This document shows, piece after piece, positions 37,115 through 47,474 of a stretch of DNA of 64,000 bases. The notes under the pieces are model-generated. The model saw only the letters and a list, made by a program, of their open reading frames with translations. It searched no databases and was not told the DNA's origin. A program made the translations under genes and the position numbers. Source of the DNA: JAJXWB01 sp037044955. GTDB taxonomy: Bacteria; Pseudomonadota; Alphaproteobacteria; Rhizobiales; Beijerinckiaceae. Where the stretch lies: the NCBI GenBank assembly GCA_037044955.1, contig JBAOHX010000004.1:496001-560000 (forward strand). Reading direction: 5' to 3'. Numbering within the stretch: the first letter of the stretch is position 1; the number at the start of each line of letters is the position of its first letter.

Positions 37115-37121
37115 CGGGGCC

Positions 37122-37535
37122 ATGGAAACGGCCCAGCGGTCCCGGTCCATCGCGATCGCGCGCGAAATCGCCGAGGAGGCGATCGACGCCTGGCGGCGCC
37201 ATCTTTTTCTGGGCACGACGATGAGCGCGATGCGGGCGACCGCGAAGGTCGAGCAATTGCTCCACTATCTCGTTTCGACTTTTCCTTCGGACGCGACGCG
37301 TGGAGACGTGCGGAAGATCATTGACGAGCCGGGCCGCAGGCTGGCGGAGGCCAATCTGGATGTATTGCCGCCTTCCGCGGTTCCTCTGGTCATAATGCGT
37401 GAGCTTCTGGTTACGCACGAAGTGAAGTTCGAAACTCGTGGCGCGCCGAGCTGGCGGATTTTTTTCGAGCGATACGGCGCCGGCATGACTTCCCTCGGCG
37501 TCGCGTGGCGCAAAAACCCAAATCAATTGTCGTAA
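37122..37535 (+). CDS. hypothetical protein, 137 residues
   Basis: Unrecognised. Mostly helical, with a basic N-terminus ('RSRSIAIAREIAEEAIDAWR'), a central 'AKVEQLLHYLVSTFPSD' and a more strand-like end ('LLVTHEVKFETRGAPSWRIF'). ATG 37122 lies seven bases after the stop of the small membrane protein gene, so the two may be coupled. No signal peptide or membrane segment. Codon use fits its neighbours. Confidence 0.55.
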   Translation: METAQRSRSIAIAREIAEEAIDAWRRHLFLGTTMSAMRATAKVEQLLHYLVSTFPSDATRGDVRKIIDEPGRRLAEANLDVLPPSAVPLVIMRELLVTHEVKFETRGAPSWRIFFERYGAGMTSLGVAWRKNPNQLS

Positions 37536-37624
37536 CACCGCAATCCCGACACACGCGCGCTCGCTAGAAACCGAAGGCGAGGCGACTGCATGCAGTCCGC
37601 CACAGCCTCAGGGAGCGAGCGGCG

Positions 37625-38023
37625 ATGTCGACCAATGACGCAGCGACGTTGGGACGCGACCAGCTCGCCATCGCCGTGTATCGCGCAATGCCCGGGCTGA
37701 CGCGGCAGCGCGCCCGTGAGCTCGTCGACGAGGTTCTGGCGGAGATCGTCGACGGGCTTTCCGAGGATCGCAAGGTGATGCTGAGCGGCTTCGGCGCCTT
37801 CACGATCGCCAGAAAGCCGGACCGTCCGGGTCGAAATCCCCGGACCGGCGAACATCATGCGATCTCGGCCCGCAGCATCGTCCGGTTCAAGGCGTCCCGC
37901 ATGTTGAAGGCGCAAGTCGCCGGCAAGGCGGAAGCGCATGAGGCGCCGGCGCCGAAGCCTCGACTGCGCGCCGGTTCCCGGCGCCACGATCACAGAAGCC
38001 CCGAAGCCACGGCGGCCGGCTGA
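37625..38023 (+). CDS. IHF-alpha/HU-like DNA-binding protein with extended tail
   Basis: 132 residues, longer than the ~95-110 of standard IHF-alpha. The histone-like core is clear: helices 'AIAVYRAMPGLTRQRARELV', the strand 'VMLSGFGAFTIARKP', the DNA-bending arm 'RPGRNPRTGEHHAIS' with its conserved proline, and 'RSIVRFKASRMLKAQV'. A basic, proline-rich tail of about 30 residues follows. The tail and the divergent N-terminus suggest a paralogue of the housekeeping IhfA rather than the main copy, which is inference. GGAGCGAGCGGCG precedes the start. Confidence 0.82.
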   Translation: MSTNDAATLGRDQLAIAVYRAMPGLTRQRARELVDEVLAEIVDGLSEDRKVMLSGFGAFTIARKPDRPGRNPRTGEHHAISARSIVRFKASRMLKAQVAGKAEAHEAPAPKPRLRAGSRRHDHRSPEATAAG

Positions 38024-38035
38024 ACTGGAGCGAAC

Positions 38036-38254
38036 ATGTCGCTGGTCTTCAAGCAGATTGAATTTGGTCGCCGCTCCGGCCGCGGCGAGCGGACGACGGC
38101 GACCCTTTCTTTCGAAGGCGCCTTGAACGACGTGCCCGTCGACCTCGAAATCATCATGCCCTGGCCGGACGACGCAGCCGAGCAGGCGCTGGCGGACGAT
38201 GCGGCGCCCACGCCCCTTGGCGAAAAGCTCGAAACCGTTTCCGGGCCGGCCTGA
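38036..38254 (+). CDS. hypothetical protein, 72 residues
   Basis: Unrecognised small acidic protein ('VFKQIEFGRRSGRGERTTAT', 'VDLEIIMPWPDDAAEQALAD'). It starts 13 bases after the IHF-like gene with GGAGCG seven bases before the ATG, so it is probably in the same transcript. Convergent with glpK, whose stop is eight bases away. Confidence 0.55.
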   Translation: MSLVFKQIEFGRRSGRGERTTATLSFEGALNDVPVDLEIIMPWPDDAAEQALADDAAPTPLGEKLETVSGPA

Positions 38255-38261
38255 ACGCCTT

Positions 38262-39754
<1,493 letters not shown>

Positions 39755-39758
<4 letters not shown>

Positions 39759-41272
39759 GTGGTCCTCGTCGTCGCGCGCGCGTTCCGGTCGGCGAGATAG
39801 GCTTCGATCTGCGGCGTCGCTTCTGCCGCGCCGTGCAGGCCGAGTTTCGTGCGACGCCACAGAATGTCGTCGACCGTGACGGCCCATTCGCGCTCGACGA
39901 GATAGTCGATCTCCGCCGCGGTGAGCCCCGCGCCGAAATCGCGGCCGAGATCGTCGAGGCCGCGCGCCTCGCCGAGAAGATCGAGCGCGCGCGTGCCGTA
40001 GGAGCGCGCCAGTCTCCGCGCGAGCGCCTCCGGCAGGAACGGCTTGCGCTGCATGAGATCGCGCGTGAAGGCGGCGAGATCGCCGCCCTCGAACTCGCCG
40101 CCGGGCAGGGGCGCGAATTCCGTCCAGGGCTTGCCGCGCGCGCCGACCCTGTCGCCGATCTTTTCCAGGATCGCTTCCGCCAGCCGCCGATAGGTCGTGA
40201 TCTTGCCGCCGAATATGCTGAGAAGCGGCGCGCCTTCGATTACTTCGTCGTGCAGGACGTAGTCGCGCGTCGCCTCCTGCGCGGCGGTCGCGTGATCGTC
40301 GTAGAGCGGGCGCACGCCCGAATAGGCCCATACCACGTCGGCCGGCGTGATCTCGTGCCGGAAATAATCGTTGGCCGCCGCGCAGAGATAGGCAATCTCC
40401 TCGGCCGAGATTTCCACCTTGGCCGGATCGCCCGCATAGTCGCGGTCTGTCGTGCCGATCAGCGTGAAATCGTTCTCGTAGGGGATGGCGAAGACGATGC
40501 GCCCGTCCGCGTTCTGGAAGATGTAGCAGCGGTCGTGCTCGTAGAGACGCGGCACGACGATATGGCTGCCCTGAACGAGACGGACGTGATGCGGCGCCTT
40601 GTGCGCGAGCGGCCCTTGCAGCACGCGGTCGACCCAGGGGCCCGCCGCGTTCACCAGCAGGCGCGTCTCGACCTCGCTCTCGGCGCCGGTGTGACCGTCG
40701 CGCGTCCGCACGCGCCACAGACCGTCGACGCTCCGCGCCGCGACGACCTCGCATCGCGTGCGAATCGCCGCGCCGCGATCGGCCGCGTCGCGCGCGTTGA
40801 GAACGACGAGGCGCGCGTCGTCCACCCAGCAATCCGAATATTCGAAGCCCTTCTGGAAGAGCGGCTTGAGCGGCTGGCCCGCCGCGCCGGAGGCGAGGTC
40901 CACAGTCTGCGTCGGCGGAAGTCGTTCGCGGCCGCCGAGGTGATCGTAGATGAACAGGCCCGTGCGCAGCATCCACGCCGGCCGCAGGCCCTTGGCGTAG
41001 GGCAGGACGAAGCGCAGGGGATGGACGATGTGCGGCGCGTTGCGCCAGACGATCTCGCGCTCGGTCAGCGCCTCGCGCACGAGCCGGAACTCGTAATATT
41101 CGAGATAGCGCAGGCCGCCGTGAATGAGCTTGGTCGCCTTGGACGATGTGCCGGCCGCCAGATCGTCCATTTCGGCGAGCATCACGCTGTAGCCGCGTCC
41201 GACCGCATCGCGCGCGATGCCGCAACCGTTCACGCCGCCGCCGATGACGAAAACGTCGAACGGTCCGCTCAT
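39755..41272 (-). CDS. glpD: aerobic glycerol-3-phosphate dehydrogenase
   Basis: 505 residues. Membrane-associated FAD enzyme that oxidises glycerol 3-phosphate to dihydroxyacetone phosphate and passes electrons to quinone. The dinucleotide motif is 'VFVIGGGVNGCGIARDAVGRG', followed by 'MDDLAAGTSSKATKLIHGGL' and 'LRYLEYYEFRLVREAL', typical for GlpD, and a C-terminal DAO domain. The methionine at 41272 matches the family N-terminus; an extra 14 residues upstream are unlikely. First gene of a glpD-glpK operon. Confidence 0.95.
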
Positions 41273-41365
41273 GATTCTATCCGGAATTTGCAGACCAAGC
41301 CCGCCGCGCTCCACCGTTCGGAGCTAAACTATAGGCTCTCGCGACAAGAGCAAAGGCGGGGCGTT

Positions 41366-41764
41366 TCACGCCGCGGCGGTCAGCCGCGCTTCCGCGAGCG
41401 TCGCGGAAGCCTCGATCAGCAGGCGGCCGTACAACCGTGTCTGGCTGGAGGAGCCGCGGAAGCGGACGGCCATGACATCGACCAGTTCGTCCATGACCAG
41501 CCGGTCGATGGCGTCCACCGCCTCCGTTCCCATGCGGCATGTGCGCGCCAGTTTGAGCAGGTCGCGGCGGGCGTCGGCGGCGCGCCGCTTCTCGCCGCCG
41601 ATGATGAGCCGCCAGACGCGCGCGTGCTGGCGCGACATGGGCCTGCTCAATTGCGCGTTTCCGCCGAAGCAGGCGTCATAGGCCTCGAACAGGCAATCTC
41701 CGACGACCGGATCGCTCCAGTCGAGAATATCGCGCCTGATGTCGTTCGTGTCGTCCAGACGCAT
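41366..41764 (-). CDS. hypothetical protein, 132 residues
   Basis: Unrecognised, all-helical soluble protein. Segments such as 'IRRDILDWSDPVVGDCLFEAY' and 'AVDAIDRLVMDELVDVMAVRF' suggest a small helical bundle. It starts at 41764, close to and divergent from the radical SAM gene, and shares its strand with the glp operon but lies 94 bases upstream of glpD. No signal, metal motif or membrane segment is apparent. Confidence 0.6.
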   Translation of the reverse strand: MRLDDTNDIRRDILDWSDPVVGDCLFEAYDACFGGNAQLSRPMSRQHARVWRLIIGGEKRRAADARRDLLKLARTCRMGTEAVDAIDRLVMDELVDVMAVRFRGSSSQTRLYGRLLIEASATLAEARLTAAA

Positions 41765-41932
41765 CTCTATCCCCGCGCCAAGCCGAATCGGTCAAACGAA
41801 CGCAACTGCAACCGATCATCTCATTTCCGCCATGTTTCGCAACGGCGGGCGGAAAAACACATCGTCATCACATGGGCGTGAGCGCCGCTCATGGCGCTTG
41901 GCGGCCCGCGCCGCATCGCCGAAAACACGAAC

Positions 41933-43719
41933 ATGAACATACGCGCCGCCGAACCGCTGATTCTGTCGGGTCCGATCATCGTCTTCGGCGGCCCCTATTC
42001 GAATCTCCATGCGCTCGATGCGCTGCTCGCCGAGGCGGGCCGGCTCGGAATTGCGCCGGAGAACATGATTTCCACCGGCGATCTCGTCGCCTATTGCGCC
42101 GATGCGCGCGGCGTCGTCGACCGGTTCCGCGAGACCGGCATTCGCTTCATTCGCGGCAATTGCGAGGACCAGATCGCGTCAGGCGCCGCCGATTGCGGCT
42201 GCGGCTTCGCGCCCGGCGGCGAATGCGACCGGCTCGCGGGCGACTGGTTCGCCCATGCGATGCGCGAGCTCGACGACGAGCGCCGCGCCTTTCTCGGCGC
42301 CGCGCCGGAAAGGCTCGACGTCGTTCTCAACGGATTGCGCATCGCTGTCGTCCACGGCGCGGCGACGCAGCAGAACCGCTTCGTTTTCGCCTCCACGCCG
42401 GCGCGCATCAAGGCGCACGATCTCGACCTGCTCGACGCAGACGCGATCTTTGCCGGTCACAGCGGCCTGCCGTTCTCGCAGTCCATCGACGGCCGTCTCT
42501 GGCACAATGCCGGCGCGCTCGGCATGCCCGCCAACGAAGGCGATCCGCGCGTCTGGTTCAGCCTCGTTTCCGCAGGCGAGCAACCGGGCGCGCTGGTCGT
42601 CGAGCATCGCGCGCTGTCATACGATTTCCGCGGCGCGGCGGACGCCATGACGCGGGCGGGACTGCCGCAGGAATATGCGCGCACGCTCGTCGACGGGCTC
42701 TGGCCGAATTGCGATTCGCTCGCGGCCGACGAGGCCGCGGCGCAAGGGCGGAAGCTGCGCCCGGCGCAATTGCTTTTTTCGCGCGACGTCGCGTGCGACT
42801 GGCCCGCCCCCGAAACCATCGCCTTGCCTGAGGAAACAGGCGCGCCGTTGCGCGTGCATCTCGCAGCGCTCGAAACGCTCTGGATCAACACCGGCTCGCT
42901 CTGCAACCTGTCCTGCGCCGCCTGCTTCATGGAATCGACGCCGCGCAACGACGCGCTCGCCTACATCTCGGCGCACGAGGTAGGCGTGCTGCTCGACGAG
43001 ATCGCGCGCGAAAAACTGGGGACGCGCACGATCGGCTTCACCGGCGGCGAGCCGTTTCTGAACCGCGACCTGCCGGCCATGCTGGAAGACGCCCTCGCGC
43101 GCGGGCACGACGCGCTCGTTCTCACCAACGCCATGAAGCCGATGCGCCGCCACGAGCGGGCGCTGCTCGCCCTGCGCGCGAAATACGGCGAGCGTCTTAC
43201 CTTGCGTGTCTCGATCGACCATTACACGCGCGAGATGCACGAACTCGAGCGCGGGCCGGACAGCTTCGCGCCGACGCTCGACGGGCTCGCATGGCTGGTG
43301 CGCGAAAAATTCGTGGCGAAGGTGGCGGGGCGTCTCTACTCCGGCGAACCGGAAGCGATCGTGCGGGCGGGATATGCGCGGCTCTTTGCGGACAAGGGCC
43401 TGCCGCTCGATGCGTTCGACGGCGACCGCCTCGTGCTCTTCCCCGAGATCGACGCAGGCGGCGCGGCGCGGCGCATCACGGCGGACACGCTGGCGGTCCT
43501 GGGCAAATCGGAGAGCGAGCTGATGTGTTCAGGCGCCCGCATGGCGGTCAAGCGCAAGGGGGCCGACGACCCCGGCCATCGTCGCCTGCACGCTGCTGCC
43601 CTATGCGCCCGAATTCGAGCTGGGGGCGACGCTCGCCGCCGCGCGCGGCCCCGTGGAGGTGGCGCACCGGCCATTGCGCGACCTTCTGCGTGTTCGGCGG
43701 CGCGGATTGCGCGGGCTGA
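41933..43719 (+). CDS. metallophosphoesterase-radical SAM fusion protein, frame broken near the end
   Basis: Repaired length 594 residues. Residues 1-300 form a calcineurin-like phosphoesterase domain: 'STGDLVAYCA' (Asp50), 'IRGNCED' (Asn76), 'AVVHGAA' (His141) and 'FAGHSGLP' (His176) are in place, but the first motif is 'VFGGPYSNLHAL' instead of D-x-H-x-N. A cysteine cluster 'CGCGFAPGGEC' (88-98) follows. Residues 310-594 are a radical SAM domain with 'LCNLSCAACFMES' (Cys324, Cys328, Cys331), 'IGFTGGEPFLN' and a C-terminal cysteine motif 'FCVFGGADCAG'. Extra C's near 43572 and 43671 break the frame. ATG 41933 is preferred over ATG 41891. Function unknown. Confidence 0.82.
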
Positions 43720-44022
43720 GCGGCCCTTGCGCCAGCGTGGCGGTCGTCGGAAAATGGAAGCCCGGTCCAGCCGACCGGAAACGAGGAAGGCCGGGAGCGG
43801 ATTGTGCGTGCGTTTTTGTTCATTGCCGCGGCTTTGGGCCTGAGTTCTCATGACGGGCGGCTGCGATCGCTGCGGCGATCCGGCGAAGATCAACGTGCCG
43901 GGCATCGCCGCCTGCAGCGATTCCAGATAGCCCCGATCAGCCAGACCGACATCCCGGGCGCCGGGATCGTTCGCAACGACAACAGAATGGTCGCCAAGGC
44001 CGGCGACCGAGGGAGTTCGACA

Positions 44023-44814
44023 ATGCTCGCTATGGAACCGAAGGCGTCGAAGGACGTCTCGCCCGCACGACCCGCCTCGACGGTTCTGCTGGTGCGTGAC
44101 AGCGCCGATGGCATGGAAGTCTTCATGGTGGTGCGCCATCACCAGATCGACTTCGCTTCCGGCGCGCTGGTCTTTCCCGGCGGCAGCATCGACAAGGAGG
44201 ACGCGATCATCGCGGCCGATCTCGCGCGTTGCGGCGGCGATCACGGCCTGGACGAACAGGGTCGCGCCTTTCGCGTGGCGGCGGTGCGCGAAACCTTCGA
44301 GGAATGCGGCGTTCTCCTGGCGCGGCCGCGCGGCTCGAGCGCGCTGGTCGACGGCGCCCGCGTCGCCGATATCGCCAAGCGGGCGGCAGGGCGCACGTTC
44401 GGCGAATTGATCGCGGCCGAAGACCTGGAACTGGCGCTCGACAAGCTGACGCCGTTTGCGCATTGGGTGACCCCGACGCCGCTGCCCAAGCGCTTCGACA
44501 CGCATTTCTTCATCGCCGCCGCGCCGCAGGATCAACTCGCCCTGCATGACGGTTCGGAATCTGTCGATTCCGTCTGGATCAACCCGGCGCGCGCGCTCGC
44601 CGAGGCCAAGACGGGCAAGTACACGATCATCTTCGCGACCCGCCTCAACGTGGAAATGCTGGGACGGCAGAACGACGTCGCCGCTGCAATCGAAGCAGCG
44701 CGCGTGCGAAAAATCGTCACCGTGCAGCCCGAGGTGCTGCGGCGCGACGACAAGGGCGTGAAGCTGCGGATTCCGCTGGAAGCGGACTACGGCGGGGATC
44801 TGTTCGAGTCGTAA
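44023..44814 (+). CDS. Nudix hydrolase, NUDT19-like
   Basis: 263 residues from ATG 44023, seven bases after GGGAG. The Nudix fold is recognisable by 'ALVFPGGSIDKED' (49-61) and the magnesium motif 'AAVRETFEECGVLLA' (87-100), which are separated by an insertion, as in the NUDT19 group that hydrolyses CoA and acyl-CoA diphosphate bonds. C-terminal 'FAHWVTPTPLPKRFDTHFFIA' is also shared by that group. The true substrate is not determined. Convergent with the second universal stress protein gene. Confidence 0.87.
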   Translation: MLAMEPKASKDVSPARPASTVLLVRDSADGMEVFMVVRHHQIDFASGALVFPGGSIDKEDAIIAADLARCGGDHGLDEQGRAFRVAAVRETFEECGVLLARPRGSSALVDGARVADIAKRAAGRTFGELIAAEDLELALDKLTPFAHWVTPTPLPKRFDTHFFIAAAPQDQLALHDGSESVDSVWINPARALAEAKTGKYTIIFATRLNVEMLGRQNDVAAAIEAARVRKIVTVQPEVLRRDDKGVKLRIPLEADYGGDLFES

Positions 44815-44823
44815 AGCCGGGAC

Positions 44824-44878
44824 CGCCGGCCTCCGGCCGGCATTTCCAATGCGATGGAGAGCCGGCCGGAGGCCGGCG
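44824..44878. repeat. 18-base perfect inverted repeat between convergent genes
   Basis: CGCCGGCCTCCGGCCGGC (44824-44841) and its exact complement (44861-44878) enclose a 19-base loop. Each arm is itself nearly self-complementary. It sits between the ends of the Nudix and stress protein genes, where a strong GC hairpin could stop transcription from both sides, but there is no T-run as in a typical intrinsic terminator. Confidence 0.75.
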
Positions 44879-44892
44879 CTCCCGGCTGCCTG

Positions 44893-45714
44893 TCAGTGCG
44901 CCATCAGCACCGGCAGCGTCATCGACCCGAGGATCGTGCGGGTGGCGCCGCCGAGCACGAATTCGCGCAGCCGCGAATGACCATAGCCGCCCATGACAAG
45001 CAGATCGGCGTTTTCATCCGCCGCATAGGAGAGGATCAGTGCGCCGACGTCGTCGCCGCGCGGCAGGGTCTTCAGTTCGGCGTTGATGCCGTGGCGGGCG
45101 AGGTTGCGGGTGATGTCGAAGCCCGGCAGGTCGCTCGTCGAGCGCTTGCCGTTGACCATGGTGACGATCTCGACCCGGCCGGCGCGCTTCAGCAGCGGCA
45201 TGGCGCAGGAGACCGCGCGCGCGGCGGCCGCGCCGCCGTCCCACGCCACGATCACGCGGCCGAGCTTGGCCGGCCCGCGATGGATATAAGGCAGGATCAG
45301 CAGCGGCCGCCCCGAATGGAACAGCACGCCTTCCAGCAGCGCGCTGCTGGCGCTCTGGTCGGAGCCGGTCGGCTGCACGCCGATGGTCAGGTCGAAATTG
45401 CGGGCCAGCCGCGCGACGGCGTTAGGCGCATTGCCGGGCGCGGGCTCGATCCGGGCGAGTTCACAGGCGCCGGGCCGGGTCGCGGCTTTCTCGAAACGGG
45501 CGTAGCCGTCCGAAATCTCGCGGTTTCCCGCTTCCAGCGCGCTCTGCACCAGCTCGTACGGAAATTCGCCCATGAAGGCCGGGGCCGGCGGCAATTGCTG
45601 GATGACGCCGACGACGGTGGCGTGCGCGTCGAAACCTTCCGTCAGGCTATGCGTGAATTCAGCCAGCGCATCGGCGTCGGCTGCGCGCTCCATGACGACC
45701 ATGATGTCTTTCAC
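44893..45714 (-). CDS. universal stress protein, tandem UspA domains
   Basis: 273 residues, two UspA-type halves as in the protein at 17815. The first half begins 'MKDIMVVMERAADADALAEF', the second 'RVIVAWDGGAAAARAVSCAM', and the loop 'GGYGHSRLREFVLGGATRTIL' is a good match to the ATP-binding pattern Gx2Gx9G(S/T). The similarity to the other copy ('SGRPLLILPYI' / 'GRPAIVVP', 'LEGVLF') shows an old duplication. The start lies behind GAGGAGAATTG in the transcript direction. Confidence 0.88.
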   Translation of the reverse strand: MKDIMVVMERAADADALAEFTHSLTEGFDAHATVVGVIQQLPPAPAFMGEFPYELVQSALEAGNREISDGYARFEKAATRPGACELARIEPAPGNAPNAVARLARNFDLTIGVQPTGSDQSASSALLEGVLFHSGRPLLILPYIHRGPAKLGRVIVAWDGGAAAARAVSCAMPLLKRAGRVEIVTMVNGKRSTSDLPGFDITRNLARHGINAELKTLPRGDDVGALILSYAADENADLLVMGGYGHSRLREFVLGGATRTILGSMTLPVLMAH

Positions 45715-45943
45715 GACAATTCTCCTCGATCGAACCGTGCTGATTGATAGGCGCGCGGCGACGCCGCCGCGTTGCGCAGGATCAACGCGACGCCGCAGGA
45801 ACGCAAGGCGATCGTTCGAATTGCAGCTATCCGCGCAGCGCGCCGTTCACCGCGCGGCGCGAAAGCCCGGCGCAGGCCGGCGATCTTAACCTGCCGGTCC
45901 CTGGGCGCGCGCTTCCATGGGGGCGTCCGAGGAGGCGCTTTCC

Positions 45944-46138
45944 ATGGTCCGGCCCGAATTGCACGAGAACCGCCGTATGCCCGACGCCCTGTCGCGCCCG
46001 CCGGCGCGGCCGCGCCTCGACGCCGTCGCCTGGAACGCGGCGCGCGCGCTCGACCGCGACATCGCGCTCCTGCGCGAAAAGCTCGCGGAAGCGGGCCGCG
46101 AGCCGTCGAATGTCAGAAATGGCGAAAAGGCAGCCTGA
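45944..46138 (+). CDS. hypothetical small protein, 64 residues
   Basis: Unrecognised. ATG 45944 stands eight bases after GAGGAGG, a good ribosome site, which is the main support. The product is helical and charged ('AVAWNAARALDRDIALLREK', 'LAEAGREPSNVRNGEKAA'). An upstream ATG at 45917 lacks a site. Convergent with the DUF6481 gene, six bases apart. The preceding 45715-45943 shows no gene. Confidence 0.45.
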   Translation: MVRPELHENRRMPDALSRPPARPRLDAVAWNAARALDRDIALLREKLAEAGREPSNVRNGEKAA

Positions 46139-46144
46139 GGCTGC

Positions 46145-46588
46145 TTACCACATGCGCTCGAGCATGGTGCGCCGTTCGGCCTTGCGGGCCTTGCGCGCGG
46201 CATAGCGGGCGTCGCGCTCGGCCTTCTTTTCGGCTTCCAGCATCGCCTTGAGCTGCGCGTCTTCCTCGCGCTTGCGGGCCTCTTCGGCCTCCATGCGCAG
46301 GCGCTCTTCTTCGCGCAGCCGGGCTTCCTCGGCCTCGCGGGCCAGCCGTTCGGCCTCCGCGCGGGCGCGCTGGCGGGCCAGTTCGGCCTCTTCCTTCGCC
46401 CTGCGTTCGGCGCGCTCGGCCTCGCGGACCTTGCGGGCCTCGACAATGGCCTGCCGCTCGGCGGCGCGCGCCTGCACGGCGGGGTCGTCCGCGCCGGGGC
46501 GCTGCTGGAATTTCTCGATGAGAGCCTTGCGGGCGTCTGCGGCGGCGGTCTGGCGATCCTGGAAACGAGACCCGTTGAAAGAGCGCAT
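46145..46588 (-). CDS. DUF6481-family coiled-coil protein
   Basis: 147 residues, starting 'MRSFNGSRFQDRQTAAADAR' and 'KALIEKFQQRPGADDPAVQA', the N-terminal pattern I associate with the DUF6481 family of alphaproteobacteria. The rest is one long charged coiled coil of Glu, Arg, Ala and Lys ('EAELARQRARAEAERLAREA') and a basic end. No function known; such proteins are small, soluble and often expressed under stress or cold, which is family hearsay rather than seen here. The frame extends 33 codons upstream without resemblance. Confidence 0.75.
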   Translation of the reverse strand: MRSFNGSRFQDRQTAAADARKALIEKFQQRPGADDPAVQARAAERQAIVEARKVREAERAERRAKEEAELARQRARAEAERLAREAEEARLREEERLRMEAEEARKREEDAQLKAMLEAEKKAERDARYAARKARKAERRTMLERMW

Positions 46589-46772
46589 TGTGCCTTTGGT
46601 CGATGATTTGCGGATGGGATTGGGGCGCGAAAGGCGCGCGCGTTCAATGCCAGAGCGCTCGCCCCTCCGCAACCCTTCGCGCTGCAAAAAAGGTTTGCGA
46701 TTCCGGCATGCGTCGGCCCCTGTTTTGTCGCGGGCGCTGACATGCTACGCCGGCTGGGACAGGAGAAGCCCA

Positions 46773-47474
46773 ATGCCGCTCGACGCCCAAGCCATCGCGA
46801 CCCTCAAGACCGTTTCGACCGCCACGATCACCACGGTCCTGCTGAAAAAGGGCCTGCGCAACGTCTGGATTCGCGGCGCCAGGCCCATTCGGGCGGGCCA
46901 GCCGCGCCTGGTCGGCCCGGCCTTCACCCTGCGCTTCGTGCCGGCCCGCGAGGACCTGGCGACGCCGGAATCCTGGGGCAATCCGATTTCGACCCGCTCG
47001 GCGATCGAGGCCATGCCGGAAGGCGTCATCACGGTCATCGACGCCATGGGCGTGCAGGACGCCGGCGTTTTCGGCGACATTCTGTGCGCCCGCATGGCCA
47101 AGCGGAACGTCGCCGCCATGGTGACGGACGGCGTGGTGCGGGACCTCGCCGGGGTGCTTTCGACCAATCTGCCGATCTGGTGCGCGGGCGTCGCCGCGCC
47201 GTCCTCGGTGACGGGGCTGACCTTCGTGAACTGGGCCGAACCGATCGGTTGCGGCGGCGTCGCCGTCTTCCCGGACGACGTGATCGTGGCCGACGACGAC
47301 GGCTGCGTCCTGATCCCGCAGGCCCTTCTCGACCATGTGCTCGCCACCGCGCCGGAGCAGGAGCGCATGGAAGGCTGGATCATGGAGGAGGTCGGCCGTG
47401 GCGAGAAGCTGCCGGGCCTCTATCCCATGAACGAGGCGACCAAGGCCCGCTACGAGGCATGGAAGAAAAAGTGA
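46773..47474 (+). CDS. RraA-like / HMG aldolase-family protein
   Basis: 233 residues. The fold of RraA and class II 4-hydroxy-4-methyl-2-oxoglutarate aldolases is shown by 'STATITTVLLKKGLRN', 'RLVGPAFTLRFVP', 'GDILCARMAKRNVAAMVTDG' with 'VVRD', and 'VAVFPDDVIVADDDGCVLIP'. The 'G-D-x2-x-x-x-A' and 'DG-x2-RD' residues bind the divalent metal and pyruvate enolate in the aldolases. Such genes near dehydratase genes usually act in sugar-acid or pyruvate-aldol metabolism rather than as RNase E inhibitors. AGGAG precedes the ATG by nine bases; its end overlaps the next gene. Confidence 0.85.
   Translation: MPLDAQAIATLKTVSTATITTVLLKKGLRNVWIRGARPIRAGQPRLVGPAFTLRFVPAREDLATPESWGNPISTRSAIEAMPEGVITVIDAMGVQDAGVFGDILCARMAKRNVAAMVTDGVVRDLAGVLSTNLPIWCAGVAAPSSVTGLTFVNWAEPIGCGGVAVFPDDVIVADDDGCVLIPQALLDHVLATAPEQERMEGWIMEEVGRGEKLPGLYPMNEATKARYEAWKKK

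Noticed and set aside
41366..41764. Regulator of the glp operon
   Set aside because: The 132-residue protein has no helix-turn-helix or DeoR-like pattern; only position suggests it.
42740..42840. Radical SAM fusion caused by an artefactual inserted base
   Set aside because: A single inserted base here would hide a stop only if the frame moved the other way; the frame exposed by removing one base has no nearby stop, so a true fusion is preferred, though not proven.
45744..46251. Overlapping Arg-rich frames on the + strand around the 64-residue gene
   Set aside because: Only the frame from ATG 45944 has a good ribosome site; the others are shadows.
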